Origin: Mactromeris polynyma
Lineage: Eukaryota > Mollusca > Bivalvia > Venerida > Mactridae
Length of the DNA stretch: 64,000 nt
Reading direction: 5' to 3'
NCBI GenBank assembly: GCA_032209605.1
Contig: JASFXZ010000033.1
Location: forward strand, 402,001 to 466,000
The notes under the pieces: generated by a model
What the model was told of the DNA's origin: nothing
What the model saw: the letters and a program-made list of their open reading frames with translations, nothing else
Database searches by the model: none
Translations under genes and position numbers: made by a program
Shown: one piece after another, positions 27,176-40,400 of the stretch
Position numbering within the stretch: position 1 is the stretch's first letter
Layout: every line of letters begins with the position of its first letter

Positions 27176-27386
27176 GAGCGCTGCTGTGGGCTTGACAACC
27201 TCTTCTGAAAGTGACGTCATCTCATGTGATGTCACTATTTGCAAGCAGGGAAAGATATTTACTCCATATGGACTCTTCGCTTTCATATTGACATATTGCT
27301 TACTGTCAGTAAATGATGACATCACATGACATTTTCTGGAAATGTCGCCACTTAAAGAAGAGGTTGGAAATCGTACAGTGGCGCTC
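27176..27386. mobile_element. Fold-back MITE, about 210 bp
   Basis: GAGCGCTGCTGT ... AACCTCTTCTGAAAGTGACG and TGTGATGTCA on the left mirror TGACATCACATGACATTTTC ... AAGAGGTTGGAAATCG, ACAGTGGCGCTC on the right. One arm (TTTTCTGGAAA ... AGAGGTTGGAAATC ... GCGCTCAT) recurs at 45450-45513 inside the Tc1-like element. Confidence 0.6.
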
Positions 27387-27389
27387 ATA

Positions 27390-28172
27390 TATACCAATAA
27401 TAGTATTGGTAATTTCTGATTACCAATATATGATATACAAAGTTTATGAAATATAACCAATATCAATAAATATAGTACAAGTTTCAAAATGAAAAATATA
27501 TACATATATATGTTAAATTAATATGTATGTTACCTATCAAACAAAATCCATTTAGAAAAAAATCTCTAATTTTACACATAAATATTTAATACTCTCATAA
27601 AATAGTAATAAATAAGCAGGCAATGTATACATTCATTTATACACATGATTATATAAGCATTATTCACGAGGTCACAGCATGTATCACAATAAAATTTCCA
27701 CATGTAAGGCTTTTTACAAGTATATCAGGAAATAACACGAGATGTTACCGCCAGAAATAACCAATGCCCCCAGATGAGGACTTGGTAGAGTTGCCTTCCC
27801 TGTCACCATGGAGATACAGAACCAACTCTGAGCGCAATGAATCACATTTTTCATTATGCTTGTAAGTTTTGATCATATTGAATTCATTAATTTCAATAGT
27901 TTAGCTAAGACAGGAAGTATTTGAGAACAGAGGAAGAACGTATCACATTAGATACAGACAAGCAGTGTAGAATCTGTTTGCATCCATTGAGAGGCATAAA
28001 AACATTATATGTAAAAAGGACTTAAAAGTTGTGGTTGTAAAAATCCAAGATTTATGACTAGTTCAACGATAAATCACAGTAAACCGAGATTTAAACAATA
28101 CACGGAAACATTGGTTTTGTAAGATTACCTCCCTTTGTTTATGATCTGCCCTGCATTCCGTTGTGAACTGTA
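27390..28172. other. Region immediately downstream of SPT2
   Basis: Very AT-rich to about 27650, then unremarkable. It probably belongs to the SPT2 3' UTR. No gene recognised. Confidence 0.3.
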
Positions 28173-28231
28173 TTGTTTTGTATCCCTGACCCACAATATC
28201 ACATTCACTGCACACGGGAACCAAATTGCAA
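28173..28231. repeat. Dispersed repeat, second copy of 3194-3254
   Basis: Shares TTGTTTTGTATCCCTG and CACTGCACACGGG, AACCAAATTGCAAA with the first copy. Confidence 0.6.
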
Positions 28232-28339
28232 ACGTTACAAAACGTTGGCCACAAACACCTTTAATGAACTCTGGGCTGTTACATTATTCAATCAGTGAAA
28301 TATTAAAGATTAAACCACCTGGACAATTAATGGTGGACA

Positions 28340-28436
28340 TCATCTTCTCATTTTTTTCTTTGCTAATTGTTTCCTCTTTAATTCTTCCTCCTCTTGTCTC
28401 ATGTCCTCCAGATCTTCCATCTTCCCAAGCTTCGCA
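28340..28436 (-). CDS. SPTY2D1: SPT2 coding exon 9 (residues 729-760, stop)
   Basis: The acceptor is GTATTACAG. It encodes SAKLGKMEDLEDMRQEEEE and a basic tail KKKMRR, then TGA at 28342-28340. The 3' splice site is built from a 14-bp tandem array immediately upstream. Confidence 0.92.
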
Positions 28437-31400
28437 CTGTAATACAGACACGGTAATACAGACACGGTAATACAGACACGGTAATACAGACACGGTAATA
28501 CAGACACGGCAATACAGACACGGCAATACAGACACGGCAATACAGACATGGCAATACAGACACGGCAATACAGACACGGCAATAAAGACACGGCAATACA
28601 GACACGGCAATACAGACACGGCAATACAGACAGTTTTGCCATTTTCAAGAACTACTGCTTATCATTAACTCACCAAAGAGTTAACAAAATTGGCAGAAGG
28701 TCATGATTTTCTGTTAAAGCCAAAACGAATGCACAATACATGTGACATGCAATGTTAGTCAAGTGACCTTCTGTAAAGTTTTTCCATTTTTTATGTTTCC
28801 TATACTTTTAATACATTAATTCTTCCCAGCGAGCGAATATACATGTACTACAATAATGTTGTTCAAAGAGTTTCTGGCCGAGTGCAATCACTTTTAAAAA
28901 AAGTTTAAGCACTTTTCTAGGTTTTTAATAGTTTTAGCCAATTTCAATGTGTTTTCATGACTAGCATCAAATTCAGGAAGTTTCAAGTGTTGTTTCAAGA
29001 CAGAAACTGACAGTAACAAGTAATGTTTGTAAAACATTATGCCCCCCCCCCTGTGACCTTTGTCCCTGTGACCTCAAAATCAATAGGGTTCCTCTGCTAC
29101 CCAAGATGAATGTGTGGACCAAGTTTGAGGATCAAGGGGTTTTTAAGTTATTGATAAGAAACGAAAATGTTACGGACGGACCGACCGCCATGTGCAAACC
29201 AATATGCATAACAATATAACATACCTGCGAGCTTCCTCCTTCATTATTGTGGTAAAATTTGCCTCCATATTATTAATATCATCTTCATCTTCATCCTTAT
29301 ATCTGAAATACGGACAACAAGACATCATTACATGTACAGCTGTCATTGTTCATATTGATACTGATTTACTCACGATTAGGTCATGTCGACGACATATTGT
29401 TTTCGAAAAATGTACATGGAAAAAAACAGTTTGTTTTCAGGAGTGCAGTGCCATTCTATTCTATCATTACTGTACACAACAATTAGCTGATATATCAGTG
29501 TCACTGCATCATAGATAGGTTAACATAGGTATATTGAGTAATGAACACAAATTTCCAGTCAATGAAATCCACCTGGCAATTAAATGAGATACACTGACAA
29601 CTTGGACTTGCATAAAAATGGTAAAAATGGGGAAATATAGCAGACAGTAAATGTACACATTCCAGCATAAACAGATGAACTTAAATGCTTGCCAAACATT
29701 TTGTTAGGTAGGTCAGTTGGGAAATTCTACATACAATTTGGATGTAAGATACTTTTGGTTGGGAATAACAGCAATAAAACCAGCAGAAAACACCCTCTTC
29801 AAACATAAAACCGTTTTCTACTATGAAGAAGGTACGTTTGTATCACAGTTTATTTATCATTCTATTTATATACTTCTCGTGTAACTACAAGAACGGTAAT
29901 GTTAACTCCCTTGCTATACGGTATATATCTAATTTGGCACGCCAAACTGAAACCATGCATTATTTGAAATAAAATTATGGACTCGAAAAATTCAAATAAA
30001 CAAGGTCCAACTAAACATACTTTCTCTTGTCGTATCCAAAGATACTTCGTATGTGAGCAGAGTAGTCTTCCTGGCAATCATCATCGTCTATAAAATCATC
30101 CTCTTGATCGTACTCGTCATCTTCTTCATCTGAACTTTCTAATATAGCACGTTTTCTTTTCTCTGCAATATTTCACAAACATATACACATTTTTCAGACC
30201 TTCTCAAATCAATCAGTTATATGTTTCACCAGCAAATTCATCATTTGTAACAATTATGATCAGGACATTGTTCACAAACTGTGAACCTATACCAAATGTA
30301 TACAGGCATCCACCATCACAGTAATGAAAAACAAAACCTACGAATCATCCTGATAAACACAAAATTACATAAAAAATATTTCTTCACTTAAAGACCAAGA
30401 TAAAGTTCTTCAAAACTTGTTTTATACATAGCAATAATGTATAGAATAAGGGCCCAGGGGTTTGAAACTTTTTACAGATAGTTCTCACATCTACAATATT
30501 CACCTCCCTTGTTCTGATTGTCGGGCATATTGATAGGCAAATTTCCTTAAAGTTTATAGGGAATATAATGTAAACGATGATAAACTAATCAGATATACAA
30601 AATACAACTTATTCATTATGCTCATGTTGGCAGTTGGCTCAGTAAGTTTAAGAAAGTGGTTGTCACATGCAAATTCTCTAGGTGTAAAAAAATAACTATA
30701 TTCTCAATTAGCACATATTTAGGAATTATTCTTATAGGGGCTTTATCAGTTTTGTCTATCAAAACGGCCGACTATTCATAACAAGGGAGGTAAATATTGT
30801 AAATGTGGGAACTATCTATAGTGAGTTTGGAGACCAGCCTCAGAATGCAGCCTTCCCATAGGTCAAACTTTAAGACTACGCTCATATTGAGTATTGAGAC
30901 AGGTCACCACACTGAGTTGTATAACCACAAAATACAATACCTGATTTGGGATTTCTTTGCTGTATCTGACCATATATTCGATCCCAAGGGTTCATGGCAG
31001 GATTGGTTTCCACTGGCTGTACCTTTTTCACACTGGAAGACGATGGTTTACAAACAAGAACATTTTCATTCTCCATGTCATATTTAGTACCTTTCTTATT
31101 ACTAATGTTTTTCTGTTTCAAACTAACATTTGATTGACTAGATATTGTTGACTTCCCCATTAAAGCACCTTTAAGTAAACTAGAATCACTCTTCGATTTG
31201 AGAGAATTTATTTGAGTTTTCTGTTCTTTAACACTGGAAGCTCCTTTCTGTATCATGGCCTCTTCTTCGTTTCGTCTTCGTTTAACATCTTCAGCACGTT
31301 TTCTTCTATCAATCTCTTCTTGTGTGAGCAATCGTTCTTCAATCTTTTTTGGAGGTTTGATAAAATTAATTTCTGGTGCCTTTTCTTTAGATTTCTTTGC

Positions 31401-34400
31401 TGCGATTTTGAGTAAATCATTAAAGTTCATCTGGGGAGGCTGTTGTTGGTATCGTCTCACAAATACAGGTTTCTTTGGTTTTGTCTGTTCACTGGAATTA
31501 CCAGAAAAACTGCTTTTATAATCTCTTCTCATCATGTCTTTTATTTTCTCTCTTTTATCTTTTCCGCTATCTTTCATCCTGTCTTTATGTTTATCTTTAT
31601 GTTTGCCAAGATGAGACACTGATTGTTTACTCTTCACCTTGTTATTGTCCCTCCTACCAATCGATGAACTAGATCTCATCTTTCTCTCTTTCATCGGTTT
31701 ATCCGGAAAATTGTAGTTACCCAATTTTTCATCAATTTTTTTCTTCATATCTTTCATTATATCACCTGACTCAGTTTTCATCAAATCTTGATTAAAGCTG
31801 AGATCAAAAGATGTATTAGGATCATCGTCATCAGCAGAGTCATAGTCATCTTTGATAAGACTTCTTGACTTCACTTTGTCTCCTTCCTTACCCCCAGATC
31901 TTTCCTTGTCATCTATAGAAAAAAATACAACCATGAAAACATGTAAAGACAACACCAGATACAGTGCAACTTCTCCAGAGTGGCCCTCTATCCTGCAACA
32001 ACCTCTCAAGAGCAGCCCTCTATTAAGTAACAACCTCTCCCGAGTGGCCCTCTATCAAGCAACAACCTCTCCAGAGTGGCCCTCTATCCTGCAACAACCT
32101 CTCAAGAGCAGCCCTCTATTAAGTAACAACCTCTCCCGAGTGGCCCTCTATCAAGCAACAACCTCTCCAGAGTGGCCCTCTATCAAGCAACAACCTCTCC
32201 AGAGTGACTCTCTATCAAGCAACAACCTCTCCAGAGTGGCCCTCTATCAAGCAACAACCTCTCTTCAACAATAGTATCAATGTTCCTATAGTAAAAACTA
32301 GAATGCGTCCATATGACACAGATGCCCCCACTTGCAGCCTTTGTCACAAAAGCAAATGCTTTTATTCTGCTCATAGTTTGTGAATGGATATCAAAATTAC
32401 CAAGTGAACAACTGTACTGATTATGGTGATAAGTCAAGGGTCATAACTTTGCACTTACTGGGCGTAACCATACATGAAACCCCAGGGGGACAACTATACA
32501 GGTTGGTGAACATTCATGTAAAGTCTTATGACACTGGCTCATATATTTTTGAGATATGAGTGTCGCAAGATTACATACTCTGTAGGCTATGTTTTAACTA
32601 AGTCAAGGGCCATAACTGTGCATTTACTGGGCACAGGCAAACATGAAACTCCAGGTGCACAACTTCACATGCTGGTGAACATTCATGTAAAATCTTAAGA
32701 ATCTGCCTCATATACTTTTGGAGATATGAGTGGCACAAGATTGCATACTCTGTAGGCTATATTTTAACTAAGTCAAGGGACATAACTCTGCACTTACTGG
32801 ACACATCCAAACATGAAACCCCAGGTGCAAAACTACACATGCTGGTGAACATTCCTGTAAAGTTTTATGACTCTGCCTCATAATCTTTTGGAGATATGAG
32901 TGACGGACGGAAGGACGGACGGACAGACAAGGGCAAATCTATATCCCCCCCCCCCCTTTTCAGCGAGGGGGCATAAAAATTACAACCAAGTTCACCTCTG
33001 GCTACCTAAAATCACTAGCCTAGCAACTCACAGACATAAAGAATGACCAAACATAACATTACTGATTAAGAACTGAAAACATGACATTTTATAACATTCT
33101 ATTTAACAAATCACGTAAGGTGCACACAGTTGTGAAGATGAAAAAGTTCTAAAACAAAAAGTTTTCTATTGTTTCCATCCACCACGATTGTTGCCGAGAA
33201 AATAACCAATATAAACCAATTAACCAAATAAAGGACTAGAGTGACACTTACTTGATCGTCTCCCTTTCTGTCGTGGTTGTTTCTGACTTTGTTTTTCTTC
33301 AGCAAGTCTAGCTTTAGTCCTCTCCAATATCATCTGTGTTCTCGACAATATCTTCACTTTCCTTGCCTCCGCTTCATTCACTTGTATTCCTGTCATTAAA
33401 AGCACATTATATAACAATGTCCACCTAGCAGAACCAGTGTTGGAGGGGGGCATCCAGCAGTGTCGCCTTCAAATGCCCCAACCTTACATATATATGGCTA
33501 AGTATAAATATGAAAATATATGATGCAATCATAACTCAAAATATCTAAAAGGAGATTATTTTAAATATCAGTTAGATGCCGAAAGATGTCATTTTGACAA
33601 CAGACTCCGATGGCGATCTGAGACATAAAAACAATTGTTGAAGAAGACATGTTCTAATTAATTGGTTTGATCGCAGTTTTGAACAATTTGACATGTTTGC
33701 ATTAAGTGTAACATTTTGCAAACATGGACAAATCCTTTCATTGTGTAAATAATCATCTCTCTGATGTGTGAAAACATTGTCGCCAGCAGGATACGATCTG
33801 ACTTTGTGTTAAACAATAGATTTAAGGTGCGAACTTGTTAAGTGGAACTTCAAAAAAACTTTTAACAGAACGGAACAGAAATTTTGTTCAGACTTGTACA
33901 TAGTACATCATCTTATTTACATACTATTAGTTATACAGGTTGTTGACAGGGTATATGGGGGAATATAACCAGTTTGTGTGCCATATAACTATATGAATCG
34001 CAGACTGGTTATATTCCCCCATATACCCTGCCAACAACATGTATAACGAATTTATAATACTGCAATTCCGTGTTTTCATACGAATTTAGTTAAACAAGCA
34101 ATGTTTCGATGCCTAGCTCTCTAGATCTAATAATTAGATCTGTGTATTTTTGGTGTTTTTGGTTCATAAAATTGTTTAGAGTGTTTTAGTTTTGTAAAAT
34201 ATCAGTTATTAAAACGTATTCTTTTAAAAATATATCGGGAATTACTTGTTGTAGATCAAAATATTTTTATTTCACTCAAACCTTATATTGCCTCAAAATT
34301 AATTGCATTACCCCGTAAGGTACCTCAATACACATGGTTAAGCGCGCGCTTGCACTCTAATTTTTATTTTCAAGCGTCTGATCTCATGGACTTTATCGAA

Positions 34401-37400
34401 CTGAATTTTGCTCAAACCTTAAAAAATCTATCGTTTTGAATATTAATACTAGCACACATGTACTCTGTTCAATATTTATTGAATCATGTGTGAAGATCAA
34501 TTGTCAATTTCTAGTAACTTGCAGACATCAAGAGATAAAAGTTTTCGAGTCGAGGCGTCAACGAAAATTGTCACGAGGCGCATGAAGGGAAAAACGTCAT
34601 ATACCCTGTCAGCGCCGTGTATATAGAATCCTATACGCGAGCCTTTAACCAATGAAATTACTGGATTTTTCATTGCAGTATTATAAAGTTTAATATACAT
34701 AAATGTCACAGTGAAAATACATGGTATAATATACAAATTACTTATTAAACCACAAGACAAGTATATGTTATGACTTGTTCTATTATATTGGAATATAACA
34801 AATAAACATGTCAATTGTGAAAAGGAACAGAAGATAGTAATTTAATAACTATATTCAATAAGGAAAGGAACAGAATATAGTAATGCAATAACTATACTCA
34901 AGGGAGGAACCGACAGAAGTTCATATAGACAAAGAAGGATAAAATCGGGACTTTTCAAAAAACTTTGAGGTAACGGTATTAGCAATTTTTTGAAGGTATG
35001 TTTAGTAAAACGATGACGCTTATACAAATGCTATGTAATATTATCCCCCTGTTTTATAAGGCTTGGGCAAAACCAAAATTTGACCAAAAAGTTATGCCCC
35101 ACCCCTAAGCCAAACTCCTGGAGCAGCTCCTGATATCAACAATTAATTTCCAATTATTTCCCAAATATAGAAAGACAGAGAACAGACAGTTACATTTAAC
35201 CCTGGAGTTGACCTTTTGACCCCTGGCAATTCAAAAAAGCTTTATTTTTACCCCAAGGATTCAGACTGAAGGGTCTGATTTTCTCTGTGATTTGGCTATA
35301 AAATTGTAAAATCCAGCCAAAAATTACCAAATGACCGTTGAGATTGAGCACCTAGTGGAACCCCTGCTTGTGTCAAGAACATTCACACACTTAGTACTGA
35401 CCAGTTCTATTTTTCTGTAATTCATTTGCAGCAGATTGTTTCTCTTCTTGTTTAGATATCATTGCTTCTTCGTCTTTCATTCTTTTTACCTGAAGTGATA
35501 ATTTTATCCAAATACATCATTTCAATTATCATTTAACCCAAAGAGATAATTCACTCAAAGTGATAATTTTACCCACAGAGATATTTTTACCAACAGAAAT
35601 ACCCATTGAGATAATTTTCTCGAAGTGATAATTTTACTTGCAGAGATAATTTTACCCAAAGAAATTATTTTACCATAAGAGTAAATCACCCAAAGTTTAT
35701 CAATGGTGGATTCAGGGAGTTAGCCAGAGTGAGAGAGACGTGTCCTCGTCTTATTTCCAGAACCCTGTAACTAAACTTTTGGCGGTTTTGAGTAATTGGT
35801 ATAGTTGAAACCGTCTTTCCAAGCTCTTTCTATCTGTACTAACTATAGTTAAATAAAATGCAATTCCATAACCCTGTTTGTAACTATTCTCTACAGGAGG
35901 GTAAAACTTTAAAAAAAAAATCTCAAAAAGACGAAAAACAAGTTATGGGGTTCTGGAAATAATGCGATGGTATGTTGACAAGTGTGTTAGTGCAACATCA
36001 CTCAATTATCAATGAATATCACAATTATATACCAAATAGTCCCTCCAACACACAATCCTGGTACCTTGCCAACATTATAATTTAATCAATTCTTTCATAC
36101 ATGATAGGGCTAACTTGTAACCTATTTTCTCACAGATACACTAAGTAGCATGCCTCGCACTAAGTAGCATGCCTCGCACTAAGTAGCATGCCTCGCACTA
36201 AGTAGCATGCCTCGCACTAAGTAGCATGCCTCGCACTAAGTAGCATGCCTCGCACTAAGTAGCATGCCTCGCACTAAGTAGCATGCCTCGCACTAAGTAG
36301 CATGCCTCGCACTAAGTAGCATGCCTCGCACTAAGTAGCATGCCTCGCACTAAGTAGCATGCCTCGCACTAAGTAGCATGCCTCGCACTAAGTAGCATGC
36401 CTCGCACTAAGTAGCATGCCTCGCACTAAGTAGCATGCCTCGCACTAAGTAGCATGCCTCGCACTAAGTAGCATGCCTCGCACTAAGTAGCATGCCTCGC
36501 ACTAAGTAGCATGCCTCGCACTAAGTAGCATGCCTCACAACAGATACATAGAGATAACATTTTCAAAGGCTCCAATTTTCAAATGAAAATTGCTCTTTAG
36601 AAATAATCCCATTTAAGTTCCACTAAAGTAATTTATTCACAACTACCATCAATGATACATTGGAAAACTGGGAAGTATTTTCATCTTGAAAATTAAATGT
36701 TCCAAATCAAACTTGTCCGACACAACTCAAATGGTATACATGTGTCACCATGCAGACACTTGCATTTGATGCATTTAAATTTTAATTACTTCCCATAATG
36801 ACTGATTAAACAGAGGACATGTGTGTCCAAGTGTTGTTACAATATACCAATCAATATAAGCATGCACTGTCGTGGAATCATTACAAAATACTCATGAATA
36901 TATTAAACACTCTAAAACACGTTTAACTAAACAAGAACCATTCTGTTCTCCATTAGTTTTACAAACAAACTTTTAAGTAAAATTAATGGATTTTGCAAGC
37001 AGAATTTAAAGTGATGTATATAGATAAGTATACAAAGCTTTCAAGCATACTGCCTAAATATGATCTTGGAGTTAAGAACTGGTATGGTTATACAGCAGGA
37101 ACAAAAACACTGACCAATAAGGCTGCTATGTGAACATGAGTAAAAAATGTAACTTTACGAAGGCAGGCATGAGAATTCAAGAAAAATCTCAAAATCAGGT
37201 GAAAACCATTTCCTAAGTAATGCTTGCCAAAGCCAAACAGAGACAAAAGATTTGATTGGCTGTAAAACAATAGAGCTACACTTTAATTGGTCAAGTCGAA
37301 ATTTACATCAAACATAGATGACATGGTCTCAATAACAACTGTTTAAAAAATGATTTGCCAAAAATGCCGTACTTAAAAATTGTTTGACATAGTTATAACC

Positions 37401-40400
37401 CTACCCAGCAAGGCAGCAATGTTTGACATAGTTATAACCCTACACAGCAAGGCAGCAATGTTTGACATAGTTATAACCCTACCCAGCAAGGCAGCAATGT
37501 TTGACATAGTTATAACCCTACCCAGCAAGGCAGCAATGTTTGACATAGTTATAACCCTACCCAGCAAGGCAGCAATGTTTGACATAGTTATAACCCTACC
37601 CAGCAAGGCAGCAATGTTTGACATAGTTATAACCCTACACAGCAAGGCAGCAATGTTTGACATAGTTATAACCCTACCCAGCAAGGCAGCAATGTTTGAC
37701 ATAGTTATAACCCTACCCAGCAAGGCAGCAATATTTTGTTGGGTAGGTGATAAATTTCTTATTTTTTATGGTTTAGGTGTTAGCTGGTTTAGGTGTTAAC
37801 TGGTGTTAATATGCAGCTAAAAGACGTTTCATTCAGACCCCTCAAAAGTTCTTTCAAGTAGGGGCCACTTTAACAGGTAGGTTGGGTTACGCTAAACAAA
37901 CATTTTGCTTATAATAGCTTCAATCTGACAGCTTACTATTAGCAGACAGTTCAATCCACTGATCACCGATAGACATGAAATATGTCATTTCCATGGAAGA
38001 GCATTCTCTGTATAAGAAACACACGTAAGATCTGACATTTAATTCAACACCTACCTGTTCCCTAAGCTCCTCTAATGATAAATTTTTTGCTTTTTTCTTC
38101 TCCACTTTCTGATTACTGGACGATTTTATTTCATTATCTTTGTACGATGATGAATCCTTAACTTGTTTGTCTTTTTCTTTGTTAGAACTTCCATGTTTAG
38201 AAGAGGAGCTGTGAATTTTTCGGTCTTTGTTAGAACTGGTCTCTCTATCCTTGTGTGAACTTTTTACTCCATGTTTGGTAGACTTCGTCTCAGATGAAAG
38301 TTGTACGGAATGTTTTTTTGTCGACTGATCACTGCTTTTACCATTGACACGATCTCTTGATTCACTTTTGTGATTCTCACCTTTATGTGCACTGTAATCT
38401 GTTTTATATTTACTGGATTTGTGATGTTTATGTTTATGAACAATTTTATCCTTGCTGGTATCTGGACGGTCACTTACACTGTTGTCTTTGGTGTCCTTAA
38501 CAGAATCGGAATCATCTGCATCACTATCCAGATCTTTCAACAAAGTGTCAATTTCCTTCTTTTTTGGAATTGTAAACTTTTTGCTTTCTTTTTCAGCTGA
38601 GATTTTATGACTGTGTTCATGCTTTCTCTCTTTGTGCTTCCTTTCAGCAAGTTCTGGAAAAGTGAAAAAAAACAGCTCTAAGTTGAAATTCTTTTTGTCT
38701 GGACATTTTTTAAGTTCACGTTACAATAAGTATTATTATAGATTTGCTCCGACTAGATTAAAAATATGTATATATATATAGATGGAATAAACCTTAAATG
38801 CTATACCACGATCAGAAAGAAAATGTCAACTACATGTATGTAATGTTTTAGAAGACGAATTTCATTTTATATTAGAATGTCCTTTATATCAAGTACATTT
38901 CGAACCAATTATTATGCAATAAATTTACATGTGATCATTATTATTCCATGTAAGTCCATGTTTGCAGTTTATTGCGGGTTAACATTATCTGTAATGTCCG
39001 TCCCCTTATGTATAATGTTATTTAGTGTGAATGAAAGTCATTTAAATCATCAAGTTAAGGTAAATATTTATGTTTGTGTACATAAACCACCTTTATTTTG
39101 TGTGGAGATGGACATTACAAAATGGATGGACATCAGAATATCAGGATTATTTCTCAAATCTTCAAATCATGCAACATATATTTCTACAAATTCCAGAAAT
39201 CATACTTGATAGATGCTATGATAAAAATAGAAACAGAGGCAGACACAAGGCCAGTAAAGGTTGGACAAATTATGTAATATTATACAATAAACAATAATGT
39301 CCCCTGTGTGCACTATCTACATGTAATCTTATCCAGCCCCATAATCAGCATTTCACAGTCTGGCCCAGTGGGAGTCCAATATGCATCCAATCAGTACTTG
39401 CTGTCAACATCTGACTAATATATACAGCAACGTTGAGAAGTGTAAATTATTTTGATAGCCTTTAACTAAATGACCATTTATAAAATAAATGATCAGACTT
39501 GTGTTGAATGTTAGAAAATAGGTTTATTTATTTTTAAAAATCAACATACTTGTAGGTTTGATATTTAGGATTTTAAACCAGATATGTTACTCATTTCTAT
39601 ACTTACATCAATTGTAAACCCCCAATGCAATTGAAATAATGAAGAAATAAGAACTTTTCTGACATATACATTACTTTGAAAGAAATACTTGACAGAGAGC
39701 AACAAACACCGGTATATCACCTGTATTTAGATTTTTCATCAATATCAATTATTACCAAAATTAAGATATATTTCTCCATTCTTATGTTTATAGCAATACA
39801 TGTTTTTAATCAATAATTATTGATTTCATAATTGATTTTGGTCATTTTTAGTTATACAAACTCAGCCTTATTACAAATTTATAAAGTAATGTCCGTCCTA
39901 AGCAAAGAAAAGTCCAAATACTTGATTGAATGCTGACATAAGTCAATTATTTTAGTTTAGAAAAATAATATTATGTTCCCTCAACATGCAGATAAATAGT
40001 TGATTTCATATATTTTTCACACATATAAATTGCAACTGATTAAAACCAGAATACGAGAAAGCGGTATTTCCATGAGAAAAAAATGTGGACCACTTCCAAA
40101 TGATTGGTTGGAATAACATAATATAGCAAGAATTTTAGCTAAATAGTATAAGAGTTATTTCTTGGATAAATATGTGAAATAAATACATTTTAAGTTCTTA
40201 CTTTGTGTTTCATCATGTTTTAGTGCCAGACTTTTCATTAACTTGTAATGTTTGTCCCCTCCCAGTCAAACTGATATTTAAAGGTAAAAATAACAAATAC
40301 CAAACAAAAAGTTATCTTTTTATCAATGGGGCATATATCTGTTTGAGTTAATTTTAGATGGATTTAACAGGTGATGTGGTCTGCCGCACAGCTTAATCCA

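Noticed and set aside
31852..32274. 140-codon + frame with ...SPEWPSI repeats
   Set aside because: It comes from the 32-bp array antisense to an SPT2 intron.
36137..36536. CRISPR-like regular direct repeats
   Set aside because: Units are head to tail with no spacers, in a eukaryotic intron. It is a plain minisatellite.
37382..37733. Telomere-like CCCTA motifs
   Set aside because: CCCTA occurs once per 39-bp unit only; there is no TTAGGG array.
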